Positions 8,752-18,135 are shown, numbered from the stretch's first letter. The stretch is 64,000 bases of DNA from Providencia rettgeri (GCF_001874625.1 NZ_CP017671.1:3658001-3722000), one strand, 5' to 3'. Notes: generated by a model from the letters alone, not told the origin. Program-made: numbers and translations.

Positions 8752-10386
8752 TTAACTTACAGTAAAGCCCATCATCATGCCGGTGTCTTCATGCTCAAGT
8801 AGATGACAGTGAGCCATAAAAGGATGCTGCTGTGTTGCAGGGTGATTAAATTCCACCAAAATTTCACTCACTTGCCCTTCAACTTTAACGATGTCTTTCC
8901 AACCTTGCCGGTGTGGCGCTACCGCTTGGCCATTTTCTTTCAAAATACGAAAACGCGTTCCATGCACATGGAATGGGTGTAACATCATGTCACCACGCCC
9001 TGAAACAACCCAAATCTCTTGCTTACCTATTGGGGCATTAAATGCAGGATGCGTCATTGAGAAAACTTGTCCATTAATAGTATTTGCATTGTGAATGTCT
9101 AAATCACCTGAATTAGTTCCACAATGGCCTCCATTTCCCATCCCACCACGTTTATTTCCTTGTCCCATGTTCCCATGGTTCATTTCTCCATTATTCATCA
9201 TCGCCCCATGACCCATATTTCCCATCATAGCGCCATGTCCGCCCATATTGCCCATCGCTTGCGGACCATATTTTTCACGTAACATCATCATACCTTGCAT
9301 ATCCAAACGCATATCCATCATTAAATGGAACCGGCGGCGATTTAAACCAGCAAGAGAAGGGATAGCCGGTATTGCAGCAAGCGTTGAAGGCAGTTTTCCT
9401 TCACTCGGTGTTAATGTTGTTTCGATACGTAAAACAGGTAATGGCTGGTCAAAAGGTGCGATAGTCATACCCATTTGCCCAACAGGTAAGGTCACAAGAT
9501 CAAAAGCGCGACCATCTGAAGCATCAATAAGTACTTCGAAGCGTTCGCCCATTAAAATAGGTAATTCAGTTAGAGCAACTGGCTCAGCGAGTAAACCGCC
9601 ATCACTGGCAACAACATACATTTTACGCCCATCACTGGTCGAAATATTTAAGCTACGAGCATTACAGCCATTCAGTAATCTCAAGCGTAGCCAGCCTTTA
9701 GGTGCCACATGTTTTGGATAAACAGCCCCGTTAGTTAGCATCATATCGCCAAACCAACCCACCGCAGCACTCATCACATCGAGTTGATAATCAATCTGAC
9801 CATCATCTTTTAAACGTTTATCTTGTAAAATAACAGGAATATCATCCACTCCCCAAGAACTTGGCAGCCCCTGCTTGGTGCTATCATCGTCTTTAATTAT
9901 CACTAAGCCCGCTAACCCCATCGCCACTTGGTGGCCTGTTTTTCCATGAGTATGAGGATGGAACCAGCAAGTTGCTTCGCTTTGATTAACCGTAAAATTG
10001 ACTTTACGGCTTGCTCCTGGTTGGATAATCGCTTGCGGACCACCATCTTGTTCACCTGAGATTTCTAAACCATGCCAATGAACAGTGGTTTCTTCCGGTA
10101 GCTGGTTAATAATATTCACATTCACACTTTGCCCGTTTTTCAAACTAACCGCAGGCCCCAGTAAATTTCCGTTATAGCCCCATGTTGTCGTTTTCTTTCC
10201 AGGGACAAATTGAGAAACACCTTGCTGAATTGCTAACTGAATATTTCCCTGCTCATCAGGCTCTAGTAATGGCGGAATAGCAAGAGTTGGGTAATTTTCG
10301 GCTGCGACCGCGATGCGGCTCCAAATAGGCAGCGCACTTGCAGCGTATGTGATAGCACTTAACTTAAGAAAATCGCGACGTAGCAT
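8752..10386 (-). CDS. cueO: Multicopper oxidase CueO (periplasmic cuprous oxidase)
   Basis: A 544-residue exported multicopper oxidase that oxidises Cu(I) to less toxic Cu(II) in the periplasm. The N-terminus is a Tat signal (LRRDFLK, cleavage near residue 28). The four copper-binding motifs are present: HWHG 103-106, HPHTHG 143-148, HPFHVH 470-475 and [12 protein letters not shown] from 526. Between the second and third cupredoxin domains (about 355-430) is a Met/His/Gly-rich insert, longer than in the 516-residue E. coli enzyme, with many GNMG and GHGAMM steps likely to bind Cu(I). An AAGGAAGG ribosome-binding region precedes the ATG, and a CueR-type promoter lies about 100 bases upstream. 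Confidence 0.95.
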   Translation of the reverse strand: MLRRDFLKLSAITYAASALPIWSRIAVAAENYPTLAIPPLLEPDEQGNIQLAIQQGVSQFVPGKKTTTWGYNGNLLGPAVSLKNGQSVNVNIINQLPEETTVHWHGLEISGEQDGGPQAIIQPGASRKVNFTVNQSEATCWFHPHTHGKTGHQVAMGLAGLVIIKDDDSTKQGLPSSWGVDDIPVILQDKRLKDDGQIDYQLDVMSAAVGWFGDMMLTNGAVYPKHVAPKGWLRLRLLNGCNARSLNISTSDGRKMYVVASDGGLLAEPVALTELPILMGERFEVLIDASDGRAFDLVTLPVGQMGMTIAPFDQPLPVLRIETTLTPSEGKLPSTLAAIPAIPSLAGLNRRRFHLMMDMRLDMQGMMMLREKYGPQAMGNMGGHGAMMGNMGHGAMMNNGEMNHGNMGQGNKRGGMGNGGHCGTNSGDLDIHNANTINGQVFSMTHPAFNAPIGKQEIWVVSGRGDMMLHPFHVHGTRFRILKENGQAVAPHRQGWKDIVKVEGQVSEILVEFNHPATQQHPFMAHCHLLEHEDTGMMMGFTVS

Positions 10387-10481
10387 TGATAACCTTCCTT
10401 TTGTTTATCAAATAAATAATCATTATCAGAGTAATTTATGGCAAATTACCCTTTCTATGCAAAACATGGTTTAATAAAGGA

Positions 10482-10512
10482 ATGATAAAGCCTCCCCTTA
10501 CAGGAAGGTCAA
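10482..10512 (-). promoter_or_regulatory. CueR-type promoter of cueO
   Basis: On the minus strand, a -35 TTGACC and a -10 TATCAT are separated by exactly 19 bases, the over-long spacer typical of MerR-family promoters. The spacer holds the dyad CCTTCC...GGGGAGG. This matches known copA/cueO promoters activated by CueR with Cu(I). The promoter gives a leader of about 90 bases before cueO. Confidence 0.85.
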
Positions 10513-10626
10513 TAAATCCACTCTATAATTGTGGGTTTATTACATGGATTTAAGAAAAATATAGTTGACTAACAATTCTATTCTTATGCTAACGTAACTT
10601 GACATAGAAAACAGATAGAATAACGA

Positions 10627-10974
10627 ATGCGCAAATTTATATTGATGTCATGCCTGATGACTCTGTTAGGGATAACCAATTCTTCCAGAGCACTTTCTAA
10701 CAATGAAGCTGAAGATCTCGCTGATCTGACGGCTGTTTTCATTTATCTAAAATATGACTGTGGGTACTCCCAAATCCCTGACAGGGAAATCGAACGGGCT
10801 ATTGTTTACTTCGCTAAAAGTAATAAATGGGATCTGAGCAATTATAATTCTGAAAAAATGACCGTTCTCAATAAAGAAAGTTATAAAGACTTAAAAGGAA
10901 TACCACTGACAACCGAGTTTAAATGCCAATCACTTGCTCGGGATTCCCTCGGCCTTTTTGCTTACGTTAAATAA
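10627..10974 (+). CDS. yacC: YacC, PulS/OutS-family exported protein
   Basis: A 115-residue secreted protein of the same length as E. coli YacC and similar throughout (EAEDLADLTAVF, DCGY, SNKWDLSNY, LARDSL.L.AYVK). It has a cleavable signal peptide of about 22 residues ending near SRA, and two conserved cysteines (in YDCGY and FKCQS) likely to form a disulfide. The family resembles secretin pilotins (PulS/OutS), but no type II secretion genes are nearby and YacC function is not established. It lies next to cueO, as in E. coli. Confidence 0.88.
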   Translation: MRKFILMSCLMTLLGITNSSRALSNNEAEDLADLTAVFIYLKYDCGYSQIPDREIERAIVYFAKSNKWDLSNYNSEKMTVLNKESYKDLKGIPLTTEFKCQSLARDSLGLFAYVK

Positions 10975-11017
10975 CCCTAAAATGAATTAATACAGGTTGT
11001 TTAAAACCAAGTATAAC

Positions 11018-11066
11018 AAAAGAAAGAAAACACACCCGTACCTTTTCTGTCTGTTTTCTTTCTTTT
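11018..11066. terminator. Bidirectional terminator between yacC and abrB
   Basis: Arms AAAAGAAAGAAAAC and GTTTTCTTTCTTTT form a long but A/T-dominated stem between the two convergent genes. Confidence 0.55.
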
Positions 11067-11078
11067 TACCACGCTACA

Positions 11079-12119
11079 TTAACCTTGCCTTTTAGCCTTT
11101 TTTTCCTGCCAAAATAAAGCAATCGATGGAATACTTTGGATAATAACCATTCTGATAATATGGTTTGACATAACAAAGCCAGCATCAAGGTTCATCGTAA
11201 TCGCAGCAAAGGTCATTGCTTCCATACTACCTGGAGCCCAAGCCAGTAAGAGTACAGAAATATCATAACCCGTTACCCAAGAGGCAAATACAGTAATCAG
11301 GAAAGTTAATGCGATATTAATGATAACCACTTGTGCAGAGGAGTAAATATTTTTAATCAATGAGGAAAGTGGGAAAACAATAAAATGATTACCAATGTTC
11401 ATCCCAATTAATACCATACTCAGTTCAGTTAACATCAATGGGAAACTTAATGGGATATCTAGAAAACTTTGAATCAACGTTGCTGCAGCTAATGACGTTA
11501 GCATAAAAGGGGCTGGAACCCTTAAACGCTGCAAAATAAGCCCTGCCCCCAAACCAACCGCTATAATCACCAATAACCATAGCGTTGAGGTTAAAGTTAG
11601 TACTGGTAATTCTATGATAGGTTGCGGATCACCATCACTACCTACAACAATCCCTGCTAATAGAATCAGGATAATTAAGCGAATTGTATGTGAAATAACA
11701 ATTTTTTGTGGTGGCGTATGGGTATGGTCAGTTAAGGCTAAAATAGCGGCCATTGCCCCAGGCACTGAGCCAAGCATTGCTTCTTGTTTCGTCCAACCAA
11801 CTTTTCGATAAAACCAAAAAAAACTAAATGAAAATTGTACCGCTAAACATACAACTAACATTAATAATAAAAGAAATAAATTATCTGCCTCATTAAGGGA
11901 AACCTGATTAAACATCAAGCCAACAGAAGTCCCTAAGGTAACTTGAACGAAAGTAATCGTATGCTTAGGTACAGCAAAAGAAACACCAAAACGATGAAAA
12001 ATAATAACAGCGATAATCGGCCCAAACATAAGTGCAAGTGGGATACCTAGGTAAGTAAGCCCACCGCCGATCAATGAACAGATGGCAATCCCACCTATCA
12101 TTTTCAATAACTTCATCAT
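11079..12119 (-). CDS. AbrB-family membrane protein
   Basis: A 346-residue protein with about ten hydrophobic segments arranged as two similar halves, each with a GLxLxLxxG/PGxMEA-type core (for example MLGSVPGAMAAI and LLAWAPGSMEAMTFAA). This is the AbrB duplication family (COG3180), once annotated as a putative ammonia monooxygenase and unrelated to the Bacillus AbrB regulator. It is probably a transporter of unknown substrate. The start is either of two adjacent ATGs (12119 or 12116); neither has a strong ribosome-binding site. A 10-bp inverted repeat has one arm over the start codon. Its TetR neighbour may regulate it. Confidence 0.82.
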   Translation of the reverse strand: MMKLLKMIGGIAICSLIGGGLTYLGIPLALMFGPIIAVIIFHRFGVSFAVPKHTITFVQVTLGTSVGLMFNQVSLNEADNLFLLLLMLVVCLAVQFSFSFFWFYRKVGWTKQEAMLGSVPGAMAAILALTDHTHTPPQKIVISHTIRLIILILLAGIVVGSDGDPQPIIELPVLTLTSTLWLLVIIAVGLGAGLILQRLRVPAPFMLTSLAAATLIQSFLDIPLSFPLMLTELSMVLIGMNIGNHFIVFPLSSLIKNIYSSAQVVIINIALTFLITVFASWVTGYDISVLLLAWAPGSMEAMTFAAITMNLDAGFVMSNHIIRMVIIQSIPSIALFWQEKKAKRQG

Positions 12120-12181
12120 ATGGCATTAACCGTTCAGATTATTTATAGCCTTAGTTTATATCATATTAACGATGCCATATG
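12117..12181. promoter_or_regulatory. Inverted repeat around the abrB-family promoter
   Basis: Perfect 10-bp arms CATATGGCAT (12117-12126) and ATGCCATATG (12172-12181) are 45 bases apart. The inner arm includes the start codon region. This could be a pair of operator half-sites or a leader hairpin that hides the start. Confidence 0.4.
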
Positions 12182-12304
12182 GGGCTAGTATCGATTTAAT
12201 TATCACCATAGTAATTATTCACTACTAATTGATTATTTATCAGACTTTGATTTTATCTTTTTGACTTCAGTCGATAAAAACCAGTTAAGTCCGTTAACGA
12301 ATAT

Positions 12305-12931
12305 TTACTTATTCGCATTATCTGCAACGGCTTGGTTCATGATCGCTTTTGCCATCCACTGCGCTAATTCGGTGACTTGGGAATCTTCCATTTTCCAAAT
12401 ATCTTTCAACACTAAAAATATTTCAGAGCCGTAAATAACAGAAAAAGCACGGATCACTTTATCAATAATTTCTTGCGGAAATTCTGATTTCATTGGTGAC
12501 GTCACCATCGTTAGGATATCTTTACGGTTACCTCTTTCCAGCCGTTTGTCTTTTATACTGAGTGGGGTAGACCGACCTTGAGCCCATTGTTGTAATGATG
12601 CTTGTAACGCCGCTCGCAATACTCCTTCATGTTCAAACATTCGAGGAAAAGCATATGTTAATAGCTCATCAATGCGCTCTTCCGTTTTTACGCTTTGTGG
12701 GCGCCAAGTTAAAATAGGCCCTAAACTCTCATTAACTACTGCGGTAATTAAATCAGTTTGTGTTGGAAAGTATCGATATGCAGTTGCACGAGAAACTCCT
12801 GCTTCTAAAGCGAGTTCCGAAACAGAAGGCATAGCTCCCTTTTCAAATAAATCTAAAGCCGTAGTGACCAATAGTACATAGGTACGTTTTCGAGTGCCCT
12901 TATATTGTAGTTCTGAATTAATCTTCGGCAT
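12305..12931 (-). CDS. TetR-family transcriptional regulator
   Basis: A 208-residue regulator. Residues about 15-60 form the TetR DNA-binding domain, with helix-turn-helix text MPSVSELALEAGVSRATAYR and the family hallmark YRYFPT. The rest is an all-helical ligand-binding domain of unrecognised type. It is divergent from the Tm-1-like operon starting at 13311, whose promoter carries two matching palindromes, so it is the obvious candidate repressor. The region upstream of its own gene has a -10-like TATAAT (13091-13096, minus strand) next to a TTATCAT/ATGATAA dyad at 13075-13090. Confidence 0.88.
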   Translation of the reverse strand: MPKINSELQYKGTRKRTYVLLVTTALDLFEKGAMPSVSELALEAGVSRATAYRYFPTQTDLITAVVNESLGPILTWRPQSVKTEERIDELLTYAFPRMFEHEGVLRAALQASLQQWAQGRSTPLSIKDKRLERGNRKDILTMVTSPMKSEFPQEIIDKVIRAFSVIYGSEIFLVLKDIWKMEDSQVTELAQWMAKAIMNQAVADNANK

Positions 12932-13210
12932 TATTTACCCTTAAAATACTGTTTCTTACCACAAGTTTAGTCAATGTCACTAATAAAGCACAACAACAAG
13001 CAAGTAACCATCTCTATTAAAAAGATGAATTTACGCTGTCACCTCGAGCTTTTCCTTGCTCTCCATAAAACAAATTATCATTCATGATAAATTATACTGT
13101 AACTTTGTATTACCAACCTAATCATTGATTCACCATCATAAAAACAATTACTAATATTTATCAATAAGATATAGATACTAACAACTATTTACCTCTACAA
13201 CAAACCTAAA

Positions 13211-13264
13211 AATGAGACGATAGTCTCATTTTACATTTATCCAAAATGATACTATAGTCTCATT
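13211..13264 (+). promoter_or_regulatory. Promoter with two palindromic operators, Tm-1-like operon
   Basis: The two sites are AATGAGACGATAGTCTCATT at 13211-13230 and AATGATACTATAGTCTCATT at 13245-13264, centres 34 bp apart. A -35 TTTACA (13230-13235) and a -10 TATAGT (13253-13258) with a 17-bp spacer sit so that one operator abuts the -35 and the other covers the -10. This is a classic repressor layout; the divergent TetR protein is the likely ligand-responsive repressor (inference). Confidence 0.8.
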
Positions 13265-13310
13265 GTGATGGGAAATTCAACGACCCGCTTCTATCTGAAA
13301 GGATTTTTCA

Positions 13311-14531
13311 ATGAAAAAAAATCAGGGTTTTATCTATGTTGCAACAACACTTGATACCAAAAGCGCTGAAGTTTTTTATGTCAGTGAATTAATAAAAAGT
13401 GCCGGATTAGCTGTGCGTACTGTTGACCTGACAACACAAAAGACTCAATTAGAAAAAAATGCAGATGTCAGTGCAAGTACTGTAGCAAGTTTTCACCCTC
13501 TTGGTGCAAACGCCGTATTCTGTGGCGATAGAGGTAAAGCAATAGAAGCGATGGCACAAGCCTTTAGCTTATATCTTTCAGCCCAAACAGATGTAGCTGC
13601 AATTCTTGGTTTAGGCGGCTCAGGCGGTACTGCGCTAATCACACCAGCAATGCAAGTATTACCCGTTGGTATTCCTAAGCTCATGGTATCCACTATGGCC
13701 TCAGGAGATATTTCTGGCTATATCGGAGCCAGTGATATTTCTATGATGTACTCCGTAACAGATGTATCAGGATTAAATGTAATTTCCCGTAAGGTATTAA
13801 AAAATGCCGCTAACCAAATCGCTGGGGCTGTTTGGTTTGATCAAGACACCGAAGAAAACATTGATTTGAAACCAGCAATTGCCTTAACTATGTTTGGTGT
13901 CACCACCCCATGTGTTCAGCAATTAACCGCGCAATTAGAAGAACAATATGACTGCCTTGTATTCCATGCAACAGGCAGTGGCGGTAAAGCGATGGAAAAA
14001 CTGATTGATAGTAAGCTACTTCATTCCGTATTAGATATCACGACGACTGAGGTTTGTGATTACCTTTTTGGCGGCGTGTTAGCCTGTGATGAAGATCGTT
14101 TTGGCGCTATCGAACGCACTCAGACACCTTGCGTTATGTCCTGTGGCGCTTTGGATATGGTCAATTTTGGCCGCCCTTCTACGGTTCCCGAACATTACCA
14201 AGACCGCTTATTTTATCATCATAATGCCCAAGTCACATTGATGAGAACAACAAAAGAAGAAAACCAACAGATGGGCCGCTGGATCGCCGAAAAATTAAAT
14301 CGTTGTGAGGGAGAGATCCGTTTTATTGTTCCAACAGCAGGGTTTTCAGCATTAGATATCGATGGGGCTCCTTTCTGGGACCCAATTGCTGACCAAGCCT
14401 TTATTGATGCGCTCAATGAAAATTTAATTAAAACAGAAAAAAGACAGCTTATTTTGAGTCCTTATCACATTAACTCCCAAGAGTTTTGTGAGCAGGTTAT
14501 TCAACTACACCAGGATATTTTGAACAAATAA
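13311..14531 (+). CDS. Tm-1-like ATP-binding domain protein (UPF0261)
   Basis: A 406-residue cytoplasmic protein of the UPF0261/Tm-1 family. The N-terminal Rossmann-like half starts [13 protein letters not shown] and has the glycine-rich GLGGSGGT stretch (about residues 101-108); the second half contains [14 protein letters not shown]. The family is named for the N-terminal half of tomato Tm-1, which binds ATP and viral replication protein. The bacterial role is unknown. A GAAAGGA ribosome-binding site precedes the ATG. The next gene, 12 bases on, encodes the partner TIM-barrel domain. Confidence 0.85.
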   Translation: MKKNQGFIYVATTLDTKSAEVFYVSELIKSAGLAVRTVDLTTQKTQLEKNADVSASTVASFHPLGANAVFCGDRGKAIEAMAQAFSLYLSAQTDVAAILGLGGSGGTALITPAMQVLPVGIPKLMVSTMASGDISGYIGASDISMMYSVTDVSGLNVISRKVLKNAANQIAGAVWFDQDTEENIDLKPAIALTMFGVTTPCVQQLTAQLEEQYDCLVFHATGSGGKAMEKLIDSKLLHSVLDITTTEVCDYLFGGVLACDEDRFGAIERTQTPCVMSCGALDMVNFGRPSTVPEHYQDRLFYHHNAQVTLMRTTKEENQQMGRWIAEKLNRCEGEIRFIVPTAGFSALDIDGAPFWDPIADQAFIDALNENLIKTEKRQLILSPYHINSQEFCEQVIQLHQDILNK

Positions 14532-14543
14532 TAGAGGTTAATT

Positions 14544-15371
14544 ATGAAACATAACCGCGCAGATTTATTAAAAAAATTCAGAGCAATGATTGCTCGTGGC
14601 GAACCAATTATCGGCGGTGGTGCTGGTACGGGTCTATCTGCTAAGTGTGAAGAGGCTGGCGGTATTGATTTAATTGTTATTTATAATTCAGGCCGTTACC
14701 GTATGGCGGGTCGTGGGTCACTCGCAGGCTTACTCGCTTACGGCAATGCCAATGAAATTGTCATGGATATGGCAAAAGAAGTATTACCAGTAGTTAAGCA
14801 CACCCCTGTTCTTGCTGGTGTAAACGGTACTGACCCATTCTGCCAATTTGATAAGTTTTTAGATGACATCAAAACAACAGGCTTTGCGGGCGTACAAAAC
14901 TTCCCAACAGTTGGCTTAATCGATGGTAATTTCCGTGCTAATTTGGAAGAAACGGGAATGGGTTATGACCTAGAAGTCGATATGATCCGTATGGCACATG
15001 AAAAAGACCTCCTGACAACGCCATACGTATTTAGCGCTGAAGATGCTGTAGCGATGACTGAAGCAGGCGCTGATATCATCGTGCCACACATGGGGCTAAC
15101 AACAGGTGGTAATATTGGTGCAGAAACCGCACTGACACTGAAAGATTGTGTGCCACTAATCAATGAATGGGCTAAAGCCGCTAAAGCAGTACGTGATGAT
15201 GTTATTGTGCTTTGTCACGGTGGCCCTATCGCAACACCTGAAGATGCCGAATATATTTTAGCAAACTGCCCTGACTGCCATGGTTTTTATGGCGCAAGTT
15301 CAATGGAACGTTTGCCTACCGAAGTCGCACTCACAAAGACTACACAGCAATTTAAAACAATAACACGTTAA
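14544..15371 (+). CDS. PEP-hydrolase-family TIM-barrel protein
   Basis: A 275-residue protein of the family annotated as phosphoenolpyruvate hydrolase-like or TIM-barrel signal-transduction protein (PF09370 type). Recognisable stretches are [21 protein letters not shown] at the start, the [17 protein letters not shown] region, GVNGTDPF, and [14 protein letters not shown] near the end. Tomato Tm-1 carries this domain at its C-terminus, fused to the domain encoded by the preceding gene. The pair probably acts as one enzyme or complex on an unidentified metabolite. It has its own GAGG ribosome-binding site and is followed by a terminator. Confidence 0.83.
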   Translation: MKHNRADLLKKFRAMIARGEPIIGGGAGTGLSAKCEEAGGIDLIVIYNSGRYRMAGRGSLAGLLAYGNANEIVMDMAKEVLPVVKHTPVLAGVNGTDPFCQFDKFLDDIKTTGFAGVQNFPTVGLIDGNFRANLEETGMGYDLEVDMIRMAHEKDLLTTPYVFSAEDAVAMTEAGADIIVPHMGLTTGGNIGAETALTLKDCVPLINEWAKAAKAVRDDVIVLCHGGPIATPEDAEYILANCPDCHGFYGASSMERLPTEVALTKTTQQFKTITR

Positions 15372-15403
15372 TTTTTATTATTTTTTTGTTTTGCCAACAC
15401 CAG

Positions 15404-15433
15404 GCGCCTATTTCGATAGGCGCTTTTTTATTT
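15404..15433 (+). terminator. Terminator of the Tm-1-like operon
   Basis: Stem GCGCCTAT/ATAGGCGC closed by a TTCG tetraloop and followed by TTTTTTATTTTTT. It is a very strong rho-independent terminator that overlaps the 3' end of the convergent membrane-protein gene. Confidence 0.93.
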
Positions 15434-16123
15434 TTTATGCCGTTTTAAAAAACGCCACAACACCCAAAGCAGAGAAGTAGAATAGTACAAAACGCCAAAT
15501 TGAATAATGATTAATGGGTTTTCTGTCATGCCTGTCATTTTTAACATGCCATAATAATTATTCTCTTCAAGGTATTGCTCAGTGAGCCCCCCTTGGGGTA
15601 AATAATGCGTTAGAAATACAGCAATGATAAAACACGCAACATAATGGCGTAATTTTGCAAGCCCTTCATCGAAGGCATTAAAATTATCAAATTGGCTCCC
15701 TTGTTGGCGTCCAATGATAATTCGATTAATTAACGTAGCAGCGTAAATATAAAGAATAGCAGAAGAATTAATCTGTGTTGTATGAAAAATATAGGCCACA
15801 CCGCCTAAAATAGCAGCCACAAAAACAAAGAAAAAACCACGTTGTAACACTGCCATCATCGTGCCCATATGCACTAAAATAAATTCGAACAGCAGAATCA
15901 ACACCATATTGTAAACAACTTCAACCCCCGACCAATCGGGGAAAAACCATAAAGACAATAAAAAACCGATATAAAAAATAGTTAAGCCGTGATCCACTAA
16001 CTCAGGTAAAAAACTCATCATTCCTTGCTGTTTGTCTGATGCAACAAAATGACGTTTCCCTTTCGCTGTAAATGATGTCGAGCGTTTATTGGCATGTTTT
16101 CTATTTCTGATCTTCCTTGCCAC
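15428..16123 (-). CDS. Membrane protein, paralogue of the upstream gene
   Basis: A 231-residue protein I cannot assign to a named family. A basic N-terminal tail of about 35 residues is followed by five or six hydrophobic segments. The core FYIGFLLSLWFFP...VYNMVLILLFEFILVHMG is nearly repeated in the upstream neighbour, so the two are tandem paralogues. The start is GTG at 16123, four bases past the neighbour's stop, with an AGAAG ribosome-binding site that overlaps that stop; the two are surely co-translated. Confidence 0.75.
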   Translation of the reverse strand: MARKIRNRKHANKRSTSFTAKGKRHFVASDKQQGMMSFLPELVDHGLTIFYIGFLLSLWFFPDWSGVEVVYNMVLILLFEFILVHMGTMMAVLQRGFFFVFVAAILGGVAYIFHTTQINSSAILYIYAATLINRIIIGRQQGSQFDNFNAFDEGLAKLRHYVACFIIAVFLTHYLPQGGLTEQYLEENNYYGMLKMTGMTENPLIIIQFGVLYYSTSLLWVLWRFLKRHKK

Positions 16124-16127
16124 AATA

Positions 16128-16865
16128 TTACTTCTCTTTTTTTTGGTAAATAGAGTGCCCTTTACACAAAAAATGCATTAGGCAGGCCATAAATAACGGC
16201 ATTCCAAAGTAAAGAACACCAAAAGCAAAAGCCACATGAGGTTTTTCTGGAAATTCACCGCCTGAAGAAATACTGGAATAATAATCAATGGACCTTAAAT
16301 ACTCTGGCGTTAATCCACCATAAGGAACAAGAAAAGACAAAATAATTACAAAGAAAATACAAAACATAAAATTTAATGCCATCAAAGCCGAATAGCCCAT
16401 ATTTTCTCCGCGTTCTTGTTCTGTACGACTACTGATACCAAAAAGCATTCGGTTCGCCACAGTAGCACTATACAAGTATAAGATTAGCGGAGAGTCACCT
16501 AATACTGCCATATTAATTGCTAATGCAAATAAACCATATAGCAACGCAAATAGCATTAATATCCGCCAATCACGAAATACCGCCATAAATACACCGGAGT
16601 GAACTAAAATAAATTCAAAGATCAGGATCAGCGTTAGGTTATAGATAATTTCCACCGTGTAATACTCAGGAAAAAACCACACTGATAAAATAAAGCCAAC
16701 ATAGAAAAGAGAGAAACCATAATTAATTAGCTTTGAAAAAACGCGAATAAGACTAAAAGAATGTGAACTTTCTTGCACACTTTTTACTGCTGGTTCTTTT
16801 GGGAAAAAACCTTGGTTTTTATTTGTTTTGGTTTCCACTTGTCCATTCCCTGACGACTTCGCCAT
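16128..16865 (-). CDS. Membrane protein, first of a paralogous pair
   Basis: A 245-residue integral membrane protein of unrecognised family with a hydrophilic N-terminal tail of about 45 residues and five or six transmembrane segments. The signature FYVGFILSVWFFP...IYNLTLILIFEFILVHSG closely matches the next gene. Both have a polar loop followed by YGGLTPEYL or QGGLTEQYL and an aromatic FGVLYF segment before the last helix. The shared motif suggests a hetero-oligomer in the inner membrane. Function unknown. Confidence 0.72.
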   Translation of the reverse strand: MAKSSGNGQVETKTNKNQGFFPKEPAVKSVQESSHSFSLIRVFSKLINYGFSLFYVGFILSVWFFPEYYTVEIIYNLTLILIFEFILVHSGVFMAVFRDWRILMLFALLYGLFALAINMAVLGDSPLILYLYSATVANRMLFGISSRTEQERGENMGYSALMALNFMFCIFFVIILSFLVPYGGLTPEYLRSIDYYSSISSGGEFPEKPHVAFAFGVLYFGMPLFMACLMHFLCKGHSIYQKKEK

Positions 16866-17041
16866 TATCTTACTCCGTTTTCAACAATATATTTTTTCTT
16901 TATAAGCTACTTGATAATACAAATAATAAACAGTGCCTTAAATCTGAATAACAAATTTAGCGTAAGAACAACTGTAATAAATTAAGACAAGATGACATGG
17001 AATGAACCTCCATGCCATTAATGAAAAATTACCTATTGTGA

Positions 17042-17938
17042 TTAAACCAATTTGGCAATTAATGTATCTAAGTCACCTTGCAGGAAATTCACTGGTGGGA
17101 TTTCAATCACAGTATAAGCACCCGCAGCTTGCTTCATGGTAGCTCGAGCAGCAGAAACCATAAACTGTGAGGTTAACGCCGGGTTATTAATGCGCATTGA
17201 GTATTCAAATAACTGATTATGTGTTGCCCCTGAAACCCCTTTGTGGGTCATATGAACGCCATGACCAACATCTTTTAGTGCATCAATACTATCGACTTGG
17301 CGAATATGCGTCTCATCTGATGAAAAATAACTATCCGCTTTAATGGCTTGAGCCACATCATCAAACTTTGCACCCGCTTCAAGTTCAATGTATACCATGC
17401 GGCGGTGAACCCCTGTTCCCAACGGAATAGTCACAGATAGAGCATCTTTTACCCCATCAATGGCTTTGGCTGCCACACTGTGCCCCATGCTCATACCGGG
17501 ACCAAAGTTAGTATAAGTCACACCTTTTGGCGCCATAGCTAACATTAAAGTACGCATGATAGAATCTGAGCCGGGGTCCCAGCCAGCAGAGACAACCGCC
17601 ACACTATTATGCTGTTTAGCCACGTCATCTAAACGATGTTTTAACGCCACAATATCTGAGTGAACATCAAAGCTATCAACAGTATTAATCCCCTTGGCCA
17701 GTATTTTTTCTGCTAATGGCGCGATCGCACGCGTTGGCGAACACAGTAGAGCAACATCTACCTTCCCTAGCTTTTCAATATCATCAACCACTTTATAAGC
17801 GGAAAGTTCAGCAGGAATATCTTGTGTATTACGACGCACGATGCCAACCAGCTCAAAATCTTCAGCGGCTAGAACAGCTTCTAGTGCATAGCGACCAATA
17901 TTGCCATAGCCCACTATTGCTGCTTTAATTTTTGTCAT
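17042..17938 (-). CDS. ddh: meso-Diaminopimelate D-dehydrogenase
   Basis: A 298-residue NADPH-dependent oxidoreductase that interconverts meso-2,6-diaminopimelate and L-2-amino-6-oxopimelate, giving a one-step route to the lysine and peptidoglycan precursor. An N-terminal Rossmann motif GYGNIGRYALEA is at about 10-21, followed by LLCSPTRA, VDSFDVHSDI, SAGWDPGSDS and GPGMSMGHS, all characteristic of the Ddh family. Its length is similar to the Symbiobacterium-type enzyme (about 299 aa) and shorter than Corynebacterium Ddh. A strong AGGAG site precedes the ATG. It appears to be a single-gene unit. Confidence 0.88.
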   Translation of the reverse strand: MTKIKAAIVGYGNIGRYALEAVLAAEDFELVGIVRRNTQDIPAELSAYKVVDDIEKLGKVDVALLCSPTRAIAPLAEKILAKGINTVDSFDVHSDIVALKHRLDDVAKQHNSVAVVSAGWDPGSDSIMRTLMLAMAPKGVTYTNFGPGMSMGHSVAAKAIDGVKDALSVTIPLGTGVHRRMVYIELEAGAKFDDVAQAIKADSYFSSDETHIRQVDSIDALKDVGHGVHMTHKGVSGATHNQLFEYSMRINNPALTSQFMVSAARATMKQAAGAYTVIEIPPVNFLQGDLDTLIAKLV

Positions 17939-18135
17939 TTTTACTCCTATACAGTTCTGATGTTGCTTATTAATTAATTTATAGCGAAATTAAATCTAAC
18001 AGAATAAGTAAAAGTAAACAAAACATTAGCTTTATTCAGATGGAAGCATTTTAACCCTATTTTCATTGTTGGAATCCATGTAGAATTAGCGGTTCAGAAT
18101 ACTTTCCCAAATACTTATGAATATAAAGGTTCTCA

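Noticed and set aside
9248-9721. 157-codon antisense frame inside cueO
   Set aside because: Shadow of a strongly conserved copper oxidase; no ribosome-binding site.
12672-12881. Plus-strand frame inside the TetR gene
   Set aside because: Antisense shadow of a well-supported helix-turn-helix gene; the product resembles nothing.
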